DNA of 24,719 nucleotides. Source: Rhodocollybia butyracea (lineage: Eukaryota; Basidiomycota; Agaricomycetes; Agaricales; Omphalotaceae). A model generated the notes under the pieces. It was not told the DNA's origin. It made no database searches and saw nothing but the letters and a program-made list of their open reading frames with translations. The stretch lies in NCBI GenBank assembly GCA_015501585.1, contig JADNRY010000829.1, positions 1 through 24,719 on the forward strand, in the 5' to 3' direction. This document shows positions 10,838 to 20,287 of this stretch, piece after piece. Each line of letters starts with the position of its first letter. Position 1 is the stretch's first letter. The translations under genes were made by a program, and so were the position numbers.

Positions 10838-11092
10838 ATGCAATCGTTAGTTGGATATGTCAACTACACGACCGTGTTTCTAGCCCTCACTGCTGGTGGT
10901 GTTACTAATTGGCGTAAGATCGATAAGACTCACTGCACTGTAGAAACCAACGTCAGCTGCTTTCTTTCCCCATACCGTCTTATTAGGATAGGTGAGTACT
11001 TGGCTCATTCGTTCGATGGTTTCATTATTTAGACGCCGTCATTTCACTGACTGAACTTTTAGCTTACCCAGGAGCAATAAATAGGTCTTAAG
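10838..11092 (+). CDS. Possible small two-exon gene entering the right inverted arm
   Basis: The first exon reads MQSLVGYVNYTTVFLALTAG, then TNWRKIDKTHCTVETN and ends ...RLIRI at a canonical GTGAGT donor (10992). The acceptor TTTTAG at about 11062 gives AYPGAINRS and a stop at 11090-11092. The protein is about 60 residues with a hydrophobic N-terminal stretch, possibly a signal or membrane segment. No family is recognised. The intron and second exon belong to the right inverted arm; in the left arm the acceptor region is deleted. It may be a chance ORF. Confidence 0.28.
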
Positions 11093-11340
11093 CTTTTACC
11101 TCTTAACTTAGCTTGCACAGATCCTTGGCTGTCCTTCATTTGGTACATATGACTGATTTGAGAAATGCATCCTTTCGAGACACAGCGTTCTGCGGATCAG
11201 CTACAGGGTCAGATCCTCAAAATAACGGGATCCATTCTGGTCACCGTAAAAGTTATCTTATTTTTCTATGCTTTCTACTCGGAGTTACAAGATATAAGAG
11301 CGCCGCCTTAAAACTTTGCCTTATTTACTTTGGGTGTTTA
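10990..11340. repeat. Right arm of a ~350-bp inverted repeat
   Basis: This is the reverse-complement partner of 6621-6965. Its outer end (11340) lies 129 bp upstream of the start of the aldo/keto reductase fusion gene, so the arm probably contributes to that gene's upstream region. It keeps a 24-base segment (about 11046-11070, containing the CTGAACTTTTAG splice-acceptor-like sequence) that is missing from the left arm. No convincing target-site duplication is seen outside the two arms. Confidence 0.9.
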
Positions 11341-11468
11341 TCCGTCACACTTTACTCCCATTCTTTCTTTTACTCAGTGATTTTGTTCAAGATGACAGGA
11401 CATGTGTATGCACCTTCTCCTGCTTTACATCAGTCCAAGCATTTCTGATCTTTTCGCCTATCAGGAAC

Positions 11469-13423
11469 ATGATGGACGACGTCCTTATAGCTCAGCTCCC
11501 TCCGTTAATCCTTCGGTCCGCCCTAAGAGCTTTGATCTCCCAAGGCAAAGCCTCCCAGGCCTTATTTGTAGACCACGTTAGAAGCAGACTTAGGGAGTCT
11601 CCCCCTGCTTTCATACCTCATACAGAGCTGTTCAATACCAATAACCCAAGTTACCCCCAGTTCCTCGTCGTTATTCGATGCATGTTCACCAGTAAGATGG
11701 CCATTGAGTCTTTACCATAGTAAGTTTCCATTTCTCTCACTGTGTTCGAACTCGTATCTGATGATTCCTACTAGTTTCGGCCATTTTCTCACCTGCATCC
11801 CACAAGCTCGCCTCCTTTGGGAGCCCGACAGCGACCTTGAGGCCGTGTTTGTAAGGGTTTGTGGCGACTTAGTGCAGGCGATGCAAGCCTTGAAGGAATG
11901 CCGTCCTACCCGAAGTGAAGAGCTACGAAACAGACTGCTTGATCTTCGGAGGGCACTAGCTGCTTGCGAGTTGTATAGCGCAGAAAATATCTACAATGCG
12001 GAAAACCTATCCAGCCCCTTTACTCGTGCGTTGTCTCAGGTCAACGATGCTCTATTCGGTTTTTTTCCCTCAGACTTTATGATTATGCGTCCGATTCGTG
12101 GATTCCCCGAGCATGTCGTCGAACCTTCTACCCCAGAATGGGCTATTTGGCGTCCAGAAAACACGGCTGTCGAGTGCACCTCACTTGGTACGATGGTGAT
12201 TCCCAGACTGTTCAATGGTCTGTGGCAACTGTCTTCTCCCGCTTGGGGTTCTGCTGCACCCAGTAGAGCTTACACCGCGCTTGGGCAGTTGGTGGGTGTA
12301 GGCTTGTCAGCTACTGATATGGCAGATCACTACGTATGAAGTTTTAACTTTCATTCACGTTATTCCAGAGCTGACGCCCGTGGCACACTGCATATAGGGA
12401 GACGCTGAATTGCTGTATGGGTCATTCCGAGCACGTCTACCGCCTATTGTCGCAAAATCAGTCATCGCCGCGACTAAGTGGTGCATTTTTAGTAAGCCTG
12501 AGGTGGTAATATCTAGAGAGTTTGTCTTGGGTGCCGTACAAGAGCGTTCACGGCGCCTCGGAGGACGGATCGAGCTCCTACAGTTCCATTGGTATGATGT
12601 GAGTATACCTTGATCTTTATCAATTCTTGCTGATATCTCTCGTTGCAAGTACTCGAACAAGGACTATCTAGTCATCCTCACCGAGTTGGTGAAAATTACA
12701 AAAACTCACTCAGAGCTTGTTTCCAATATAGGTCTCTGCAATTTTGACGCTAAGCATACAGAAGAAGCTTGTCTACATATCCTATCGGAAATCGGAGAAG
12801 TTGGCCTGGTCTCTAATCAAGTCCAGGCAGGTCTGCAATTGTCATCAGGTTTCCTTACTGAATTATTTATTTGTGCAGTATTCATTGGTGGATAGTCGAC
12901 CCTCAGTCCAGTTGACAGACGTGTGTGATAGATACGGAGTCAGAATTCTGACCTATGGTTCCTTGTGTGGCGGGCTCATCTCCGAGAAATGGCTGGGAGC
13001 TAAAGCTCCGGAGATCTACTCCGAGCTGCTGCAACTGACTCCATCTCAAAGGAAGGTTCGTTGTGTTTTGCCTGAGTTGCATGAACGTTTTGATTGAACT
13101 GTTATATCAAGTATTTCGACATGATCATGACATGGGCATCTTGGGATGATTTCCAAAGCTTGCTTCGGACCCTCAAATCTATAGCAGATAAACATCAAGT
13201 TGATCTCACCAATGTCGCCACCCGGTGGGTCCTTAACCGACCAGCGGTTGCCGCAGTGATTGTAGGGACTCGTCTTGGTGTATCTAACAACATGCAGTCG
13301 AACCTCAAAGTATTTTCTCTGCAATTGGATGAAGATGATACAAGCAGATTGAACAAATTCGCACTTGCGCACGCTGGCAGGCTGTGCGAAAGCATCGGGG
13401 ACTGTGGGCACGAATATAGATAA
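11469..13423 (+). CDS. Aldo/keto reductase fused to an N-terminal helical domain (558 aa)
   Basis: Six exons keep one frame: 11469-11719, 11775-12333, 12398-12598, 12650-12826, 12879-13055 and 13112-13423. The C-terminal ~310 residues are an NAD(P)-dependent aldo/keto reductase. IPRLFNGLWQLSS opens the barrel, and the catalytic tetrad is visible as D and Y in TDMADHYGDAE, K in IAATKWCIF and H in LLQFHWYDY. GLCNFD, SNQVQYSLVD, LTYGSLCGG, NVATRWVLNRPAVAAVIVG and the C-terminal IGDCGHEYR are family-typical. Substrate is unknown. The N-terminal ~220 residues are extra for the family: QLPPLILRSALRALISQGKA, RCMFTSKMAIESLPYFGHF, then VCGDLVQAMQALKECRP and a helical RSEELRNRLLDLRRALAACE. Exon 2 encodes this region and the barrel start without interruption. 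Intron 4 needs a GC donor. ATG 11472 or an internal ATG near 12078 are alternative starts. Confidence 0.92.
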
Positions 13424-13984
13424 TATGTACATACTCGAATATGTACTTTTAGACCGGAGGGTTAGACTGCTGTGTCTCCGACCTCGGGTTCGGCAGCGAC
13501 TAACCCTGCCTTACTCTCAGTGAATGATACATGTGCGAAATCACAATATCACATTATAACCACTTTTTGTCAGAGGCCTGGCAGCGGCCGCTGCCAAAAA
13601 GTAGTATTGATCAAAATGGAAACTCAGTTTCCATATTCGATAAACTTAGTCAGCGCTTTAGCAATATATCGTTATATGCATCTACATTTGCGAAAGGGAG
13701 TTAGGAGAAAGCAGTGAGCCTAAGACCGGTGGAATATTATGCCCGACATTAGATTTGTGCAATCACGAAAGTTATGAGATGAGATGGAAATAGCGGAAGG
13801 GAGTCATCCTGAGTCTGGTCAACGCAGGATTTATTAAACTCGGACTTGATGACAATGAAGGATAGTAGTATATACCGGTCGATGGTATCCCAGTAATCTG
13901 TTCAACACGTTCAACACCGCACCTTGTATCCATTTTTCCAGTGCTAGGATTGGTATTTCGTCCTACCACAAGGCCGAGACGTCT
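13424..13984. other. Intergenic, with a GC-rich palindrome hairpin
   Basis: No supported gene. At 13580-13595 there is a perfect 16-bp palindrome centred on GCGGCCGC. Flanking ACTTTTTG (13562-13569) and CAAAAAGT (13595-13602) are also complementary, so the segment can fold into a bulged hairpin. It lies about 140-180 bp after the reductase stop codon. A role in 3' processing is possible but unsupported. Confidence 0.45.
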
Positions 13985-14830
13985 TGCACATAACAAAAAA
14001 AATTCAGGCATCGCGTGTAAACTGCGAAGTACATAGGCGTTGCATTTCCACGAACTGCAGAGGCCCAGACGATGGCTTGGTATGTTTAGGCTCCTCAGTC
14101 ATGTCTCCAAGCACGGCCCCAAGTTTGACCCGCACTTCTGCGTCAACCTATGCTATTCCATCATTGTCCATGGGGTCACACCAAAACAACATGTGGATAA
14201 TTACAATAGTGGCCAGGTCCGCAGGGAAACTTCCCTGTTGTAATGCGTCCGCGATCATAGTCGGAAGATTTACTTAAATGCTCCCGAATTGCGAGGAAGT
14301 TTGCGAAAGTACGGTTCCTGTTTTGGATCGGGTATGAGGGTGACGCCTGCCGTTAATTTACGTGGGAGACTGGGCAGCATTGTGGCAACATTAATTCTCA
14401 GCGACTCGAAAGGCAGTCCAGGAAATGGATACTGCAACGGGAGGTAAGTTTAGAATATCAGGAATCTTTGGAAGCTCAATTAACGAAAGAAGAAGAATAA
14501 AGTTGTGCGTTTACCTGGTTTGCCGGATTCGCTAGCAAGAGGCGAGAGATGCGCGTTTAACGCAAGCTTATCCGCAATTTTCACCAGCCCGGGAGTGAAT
14601 TCTGATAATTTGTACCGGGCTGGTAGCGTCATCAATAAGGTCGCAAATATTCTAGCCTGGCTAGCCGCTTGTGATTCACGAAAAAACTCCTCGTGAATAA
14701 AAAAACTACAGTCACGTGTGATTCTCACTTCAAAAGTATACTGGGTCTGTATAGCCTGGAAGTTGGATAAAAGAGGTATGCTAATCGTTGAATATGGCCT
14801 ATCGTAAAGCTCATGCACAAACAATATCAA
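13985..14830 (-). pseudogene. Remnant of an unidentified gene with an in-frame stop and frame breaks
   Basis: Upstream part (14830-14515): EEFFRESQAASQARIF, LLMTLPARYKLSEFTPGL, NAHLSPLASESGKPG, then a GTAAAC donor at 14514. After a GTTGCAG acceptor (14432) comes YPFPGLPFESLRINVATMLP and GVTLIPDPKQEPYFRKLP, although the splice phase is off by one. Near 14275 one base must be missing to continue into LPTMIADALQQGSFPADLAT and VIIHMLFWCDPMDNDGIA. A TAG codon (around 14147-14149) then interrupts before DAEVRVKLGAVLGDMTEEPK and LQFVEMQRLC. The conserved-looking sequence on both sides of the stop argues for a real gene that has decayed. I do not recognise the family. Confidence 0.4.
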
Positions 14831-16200
14831 TCTTCTTTGCTAGACTTTGAAAACAACTCTCGCCTCGCACACTGTAGAATCGTGTACAAACGCGACCAGC
14901 TGTTTCGTTACAGCATGTCTTCTGCGAGCTAATGAACTACCCCAGGCTCAAGCTATTCCGTACAGGCATCTGGGCACACTCAGAAACCAGAGTCGACCTG
15001 GGAATTATGTCGGTAAACTTGACAAAGCCACGACGCTCTCGAGTCTCAAAAAGGTAAAAGCCCGAATGTTCTAAAAGCGGTAAAAAGGAAGGGAAGGTGG
15101 GGAGGGGGAAGAACTTGTTCATCCCAGCGTCAGACAGAGGTCATGTTACAAGCAGTGATAAGACGCGGTGATATTGGTAAGATATATTGAACTTTCCTGT
15201 ATTGACGAAGGAAAAAAGTGTAAGGCTTATGCGATAGGCACTGGAAGCCATAAAGGCTTGTGCCACGGTAACCCAGTAAGTCTCCATTTTGAACCAATCT
15301 TGAAGCGGAGTTGAATTTTTAATCAACTTCCCTTATAAACATACTACAACTAACATGAAAGATTGTGGCGGCAAGCCTGGTTCAAGGTTGGGTCAAAACG
15401 AGGGAAAAGGAGACATAATAGGTCGCCGTAGGAGGCGATAGCGAGGACAGGAAAATGAAGCTTGCCGGAAGTTCGGCGGCGCTCCCTTCAGCTTTGGTCT
15501 CGATGTTTATTATTAATTTGTAAGTCCGTCGAATCATCCCCTTGCCCCCCCTCAGTAGAAGGGAGTTCAAGGCTGGTTCTATCCGGGAAAGTAAAATTGG
15601 ATGCAATTCGATACCAGGAATTACCACGCACATGAAACTCAGAAGTTGTGAGATTACCGTTCTTCTGTTTCCCTCTTCTTGGAAAGCCTATACAGATCTC
15701 CGGCGGTGTCATTGTCGCTCCATTTATTCTTTCCAGAACCATGCGTCGGTCTACGCGATTGTTTTGCAAGTCTGTTAACTATCTCATTCATTCGGCGTAC
15801 TGGTTGTCGTGTATACATAATCTGGCTAAAGAAGAGCTTCCGTACTACGTGGCGATCTAACTAGGATGGTATTTACCCTTCTTTCCTTCCCAAATTCAAC
15901 GCAAACGGAAGCCTTCATAGAGTTCATTCAAAAGTTCACGAACAATTTAGGAGTTGAATCATCCACAGACGCCACTGAAAACGTTCTCTGATTTTGAACA
16001 CTATCGCCTTACCGGAGACCTAGTCTATAGTAAACAATTGTTGAGCATTAGATCCGGAGTCCGCTACCAGCCCTATGAAATGTCATGAATTTATGGCCCT
16101 TCATCATGAGGCAAAGCGCTAGCCATGAAAATTCCCCTGCGTCGATCGGTAGCACACAAGCCAGTGAAGCTCCGCGAATTTGCGTGAAAAGCAATTTAGG
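14831..16200. other. Gene-poor stretch
   Basis: Only short open frames without recognisable domains are present on both strands. No tRNA-like B box or structured RNA was found by eye. Confidence 0.4.
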
Positions 16201-16217
16201 ACAATAGTGGTATGGTC

Positions 16218-16481
16218 TCAATACAAGAGCTTATCCTCCAACCATCGTTCAAATTTACGTTCCGTGGTTTCTGGACCGATCCACAGGCCATTATCTGCGC
16301 TGATATCGCAGTGCAGAGTACCACAATTCACAAACGCCTCCTGGAGACTTGGCGGGTCACCTATCGATTGACACGGAAATAATTGAACATAGTAAACCGA
16401 CTCCCTTGCTAACGCATTACAATTTTGAAAGAGCGAATACACAGCTGTGATACGAAGCCAATTCAAGAACGAACGCACCAT
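16218..16481 (-). pseudogene. Possible relic of a fungal FunK1-type kinase (catalytic-loop fragment)
   Basis: The minus-strand reading contains SLQEAFVNCGTLHCDISADN followed by GLW and a charged stretch. This resembles the FunK1 catalytic loop, usually G-I-L-H-R-D-I-S-x-x-N. Here the arginine of HRD is cysteine, and the DFG-type aspartate region expected soon after is not found before the stop at about 16218. There is no convincing exon on either side. It is probably a dead fragment of this very expanded fungal kinase family, and a chance match cannot be excluded. Confidence 0.33.
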
Positions 16482-16869
16482 CCAAAAAAAGACTTCATCG
16501 GAAGTGAGTACAGTTGGGCCACGGTGTAACCTTGAAGCAACTACAATGTGAGAAGAGCTTTCAGACCAGTGTAACTGTACAAAGTGGGGCAGGAACTACA
16601 AAATCCTAGTTGACTCCTGACTAGTTCGAGAAGGGCACCATCAGAAGTGACAATCGATCCGGTTCTGCCGATCGAATGCTCGAGTTAATGAGAATTGAAT
16701 TACACTGCCAGAGGTTGGATTGCCGGGCGGAAATCAGGGTTGCTACCAGGTTCTGTACTGTTCTGTATCAACTTAGTTCGAGCAAAATGTTTTTAGAACG
16801 AGAAGAATATGGGTATTGTATGTGGGCCGTGCCAAACGAACACTGGGAGATGGCGGGATGGCAGGATAA
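16482..16869. other. Gene-poor stretch
   Basis: I see no supported coding sequence or repeat in this interval. Confidence 0.4.
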
Positions 16870-17215
16870 AACCCGTTTCAAAGCATTTTTAAGTTCAAGT
16901 CGGACCTCCTGCTTCTCCCTTCTCCCTTTTCACACAATTCTTGAAAATTAAGGTCGGACAAGCCAATTGAAAAACTGGGAAGGAAGTCAGAAGGAATAGA
17001 TGGTGACCCGAGATCAATCCCAACATATTATATTATTATCGCCGTTTTCAAAATAGTCTGGCCTCTTCGAATTCCTTTTTTATACAATTCTCCGAAATTG
17101 GGGTGGTCATACCAGTTGAAACGCTGGGATATGGTGGCACAAAATTGATCAGTCCCAACGCATTATTGCTGTTTCCAAATAGTTCGGACCTCGCTCTATT
17201 TCGCGCATTTTTCGG
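16870..17215 (+). repeat. Diverged tandem repeat, two to three units of about 125-165 bp
   Basis: The block 16931-17080 recurs at 17082-17215. ACAATTCT...GAAATT, CCA.TTGAAA..CTGGGA, GATCA.TCCCAAC..ATTA and TTTCAAA.TAGT..G.CCTC follow in the same order, with many differences and small indels. A partial earlier unit appears from about 16874 (CGTTTCAAAG ... CGGACCTC). The units are old and non-coding; I do not recognise the family. Confidence 0.6.
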
Positions 17216-17300
17216 ACACGCCTAGTATAAGACTCATGACTGCTCTAGATCTTACCTGTTTCTCCAAATTTGGTGCGTGTAATTATGGAGAGTCTCTGGG

Positions 17301-17333
17301 GTAGTGGTAGTGGTAGTGGTGGTGGTGGTGGTG
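17301..17333 (+). repeat. GTG/GTA trinucleotide microsatellite
   Basis: A run of GTAGTG units passes into GTGGTGGTG. It is a simple sequence repeat in non-coding DNA. Confidence 0.9.
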
Positions 17334-18940
17334 TAACCGCCGTGGTCCCACTCAGCCTGAACAGTCGGGGCCCCAGCTAATATGTATCGCGCTAAATACA
17401 GGGGATGCGTAAGATAAGTAGAGTGTCATGAATGATAAGCTAATATTTGCTAACATAATGGATAAGATACTACAATAATCTATAAGGTACTCTTTGAAAC
17501 ATCCCAAACCAAGTCTGTGTGCCTCCAAACGTCTGCCGCCGGGCCTCCTCAAGAGGCCACCGCAGTGAGGTGAAATACCACTTGCCGCTACTTCTAACTT
17601 TCCAAGCGATCTACTTAACAAAATCGTAATGAGAGGCAATCAGCTCAAGTAGATATTTGAATGGCAGGTGCATACAATAATGGCCTCCTTTCCACTAGCA
17701 AGGTGATAACGCCGGGATCGGACTTATTTGCAGACATCATGTGTAGGGCCTGTGGTGGAGGTACCGGAATTTCTAGAGCCTCATCCGAAATTGCCATACT
17801 AGGTACAATTCTACTGTAGCAAGCTCGGGTTTAGGCTGGGGAAGACGATAACGGAAAGACTTTCCATGCACTAGTCACTATCTAGCACGGTGAAACCAGA
17901 ACGACGAAGCTGACGCGGTCTCTATGCGAGTCCCCCTTGTGGACTAATTGTACACGTGCGAACACTGAGATGATGTTTTGCCTCTTGAAAAGTACTAGTA
18001 CCACTTTCTATTTATTTGGGAGATTGTGTGCGTAAGAGAAGGGTGGGCTGATGATACATATTGCACGGCGCGCCGTTGCCATGATGTGTTCTACTATGGA
18101 ACATAACAGGTGCATTCACGAGGGCAACTTTACCATTCAAAGAGATCTTTGATGCACCTCGAAGCCCGAGCCATCGTCGAAAAGCGTTTCCTTCAGAGAT
18201 AAGGAAATCTGCAGATGCCTTTCAAGATGCCTTTCCAGATTCTCTTGCAGGCGCTATGCATCTAGCATCGTGATATCATGGCCAATGTCTCCAATGATTA
18301 ATGAAAGCTTGTACTAAACTCAACCGTCTGTTCCATAGTTCCAACGACATAGAACTCTTTAATTCCTGCGTTCAGTAACACGGATGGACCTTGAGATATA
18401 TATTTGTAGGTCGAACCAATCCGCTCAATGGCGCGGTGCCAATGCTTAGAACTCTCCAACTTCTGCTCTCAACGATAACGGATCATCCAGGCTTGAAACT
18501 ATATTAATAGGTGCCACCTACTTAGATGGAATTGTCAATGGTGTGAATTTTGATACGAAGGCTTAAGATACCCGCACAGAACGGAACGGTAGATGACTGA
18601 GTAGTAGCAGGTCCTAGCACCAACAAGGTTATTCTGCAGACAGTATTGTTGCTGAGTCGGAATTTCAACGAGGCAGTAAAAATTGAAAAGTGTTTCTTCG
18701 AAATAGCATTACCGAGCGCGCGCTGGGTCTCTAACGACTTTAAAGAGATACCAGGCTCCGTTAAGTGAAGTCTGATTGTGGACTCAGTGGGTGAGTAATA
18801 AAATGATCCCTGTGTTTCAGCGAAGCGAGGCGAGCTTTAACGTTTTAGTATGTTCTTCAAGATGCCAAGTTCAGCTGCAACAAGTTTGGGTTCAAAGTCG
18901 GTGGACTATAAGATATATAAACTCTTCCTCTCCCCTTTCT
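17334..18940. other. Gene-poor stretch
   Basis: No supported gene on either strand. Around 17540-17585 there are two small hairpin-forming segments, GGCCTC/GAGGCC and GGTGAAATACC, but nothing identifies an RNA gene. The right end leads into the upstream region of the secreted-protein gene. Confidence 0.4.
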
Positions 18941-19131
18941 CTGCTTGAAAGACTCGTACCCGCTGAATATGGCAACTCTATTTCCTTATCAAGATGGCAC
19001 GTCAGTCCCACATGACAGGCGCCAAAATTGTTCCAACTTTCTCATCTTCTTACTTCTTCTTTCCAACCGAGCTCAATCAGCTTCTTGTCCAGTCTTTTCC
19101 TTTGTTTATCCATTAATTTCCTACGCTTCTC

Positions 19132-20245
19132 ATGCACTACTCAGTAGTCATATCAGGCTTGCTTTCGATTATTCCCGGCTTGGCTTTTGCCTCGTGCCAT
19201 CTCAAGGCTATTTCGATCCCTCCAGCAACGGAGGATCCATGTTAACGGTTTGTATCTCTCAACCAGAGGATTTGTTCTCTTAGTGACGTCTCCCTAGACT
19301 GTCGAAGATACCAGCCCACTAGGTCAACAAGAACCCATTAACATGATTATTTCAGGCAACTCTGATTCGGCTGTATTAATCGATCAGAATTCGAGTGGAG
19401 GGTTGCAGAATTACTTCAAGTATGTTCTATTTTACTTGCCAGCACCTTTGACTTATCAACGCATGTCGTTCCTGCAGTTCTTTAGGCTTCGCTGGAGAAT
19501 GTCTGGGTGAGCATCTAGGAAATGATCAACAAGCCAACTTGGGTGATGGAAATGGATTAAGTGAGTCAGGCCCGTTGTTAGAGATATGGAATAAGTCTGA
19601 TTCCGCGTGTGTAGTCAACCAGACTGCGGTCATGCGCTGGGACTATGGGAACGTGCAGACAGGGACTTGCGAGGAGACTGTAGACGGAGGGAACCATTTC
19701 CGGTACTGGGTCCAGAACGGAAGCTCTGCTGATAGCAACGCTATTTTCATGGCTACGTCGTATGAGCTTCCAGCATCAAGTGCGTACTTGAATTGCCGAC
19801 AAGGCCTTTTTCGCTGACGTTGTATTAGCCAACCACGACATCGTCACGAATGGATACAACCTCGGCCGTGACTACGTTATCGGTAACATTACCAACTCTA
19901 CGATCCCCACCGAGTCTCTCAGTAATTCGTCGACTTTCTCTGGCAACACCTCGTTCAATGGCTTCAACTATTCGACATCCATACAATATGTTTCGGGCTT
20001 GCTGCCAAACACCAGCGTTGGGATTAAATCATAACCTTACTGTCCCTGTGGATGGCCAGAATGCGATAGACGGGCTTGTGGCAGTTTTGACGGTCAAAAT
20101 CACGGCAATGAATACGAGCTCGGGCTCGAGTTCGAGTTCTTCGTCTTCGGGCAGTAATAATAGTGGTGTATTGGGTTTATCAGTGTCTTGGAAACTCCCA
20201 ACTGTTGTTGGTGTGTTGATATCAGCTTGCTTCGTCAGTCTCTAG
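19132..20245 (+). CDS. Secreted basidiomycete protein, possibly GPI-anchored, with two apparent single-base frame breaks
   Basis: The start MHYSVVISGLLSIIPGLAFA is a typical signal peptide. Exons are 19132-19248, 19299-19419, 19478-19560, 19615-19779 and 19829-20245. Conserved segments are YFDPSSNGGSMLT, EPINMIISGNSDSAVL, GFAGECLGEHLG, QQANLGDGNGL, INQTAVMRWDYGNVQTGTCE and GGNHFRYWVQNGSSADSNA, then NHDIVTNGYNLGRDY. This is a small secreted family widespread in mushrooms whose function I do not know. The C-terminus has a Ser/Gly run (SSGSSSSSSSSGSNNSG) followed by a hydrophobic tail, as in GPI-anchor signals. Several N-x-S/T sites suggest glycosylation. One frame change is needed around 19195-19205 after the signal peptide, and one extra A near 20028 breaks GINHNLTV. 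Intron 19561-19614 is 54 nt without a stop. Confidence 0.75.
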
Positions 20246-20287
20246 ATATTTGTACGAACCTTGGACGCTATCTCACTATCTCTGTCT

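Noticed and set aside
14674..14698. 8-bp hairpin ATTCACGA/TCGTGAAT.
   Set aside because: It lies inside exon-like sequence of the minus-strand remnant and is short enough to occur by chance.
17540..17590. GGTGAAATACCACTT resembles a stretch of large-subunit rRNA, next to a GGCCTC/GAGGCC hairpin.
   Set aside because: The match is only about 15 bases and the surrounding sequence does not follow rRNA. Not enough for an rRNA or organelle-derived fragment.
18405..18425. GGTCGAACC, similar to the reverse of a tRNA B box.
   Set aside because: No A box at a suitable distance and no cloverleaf could be drawn.
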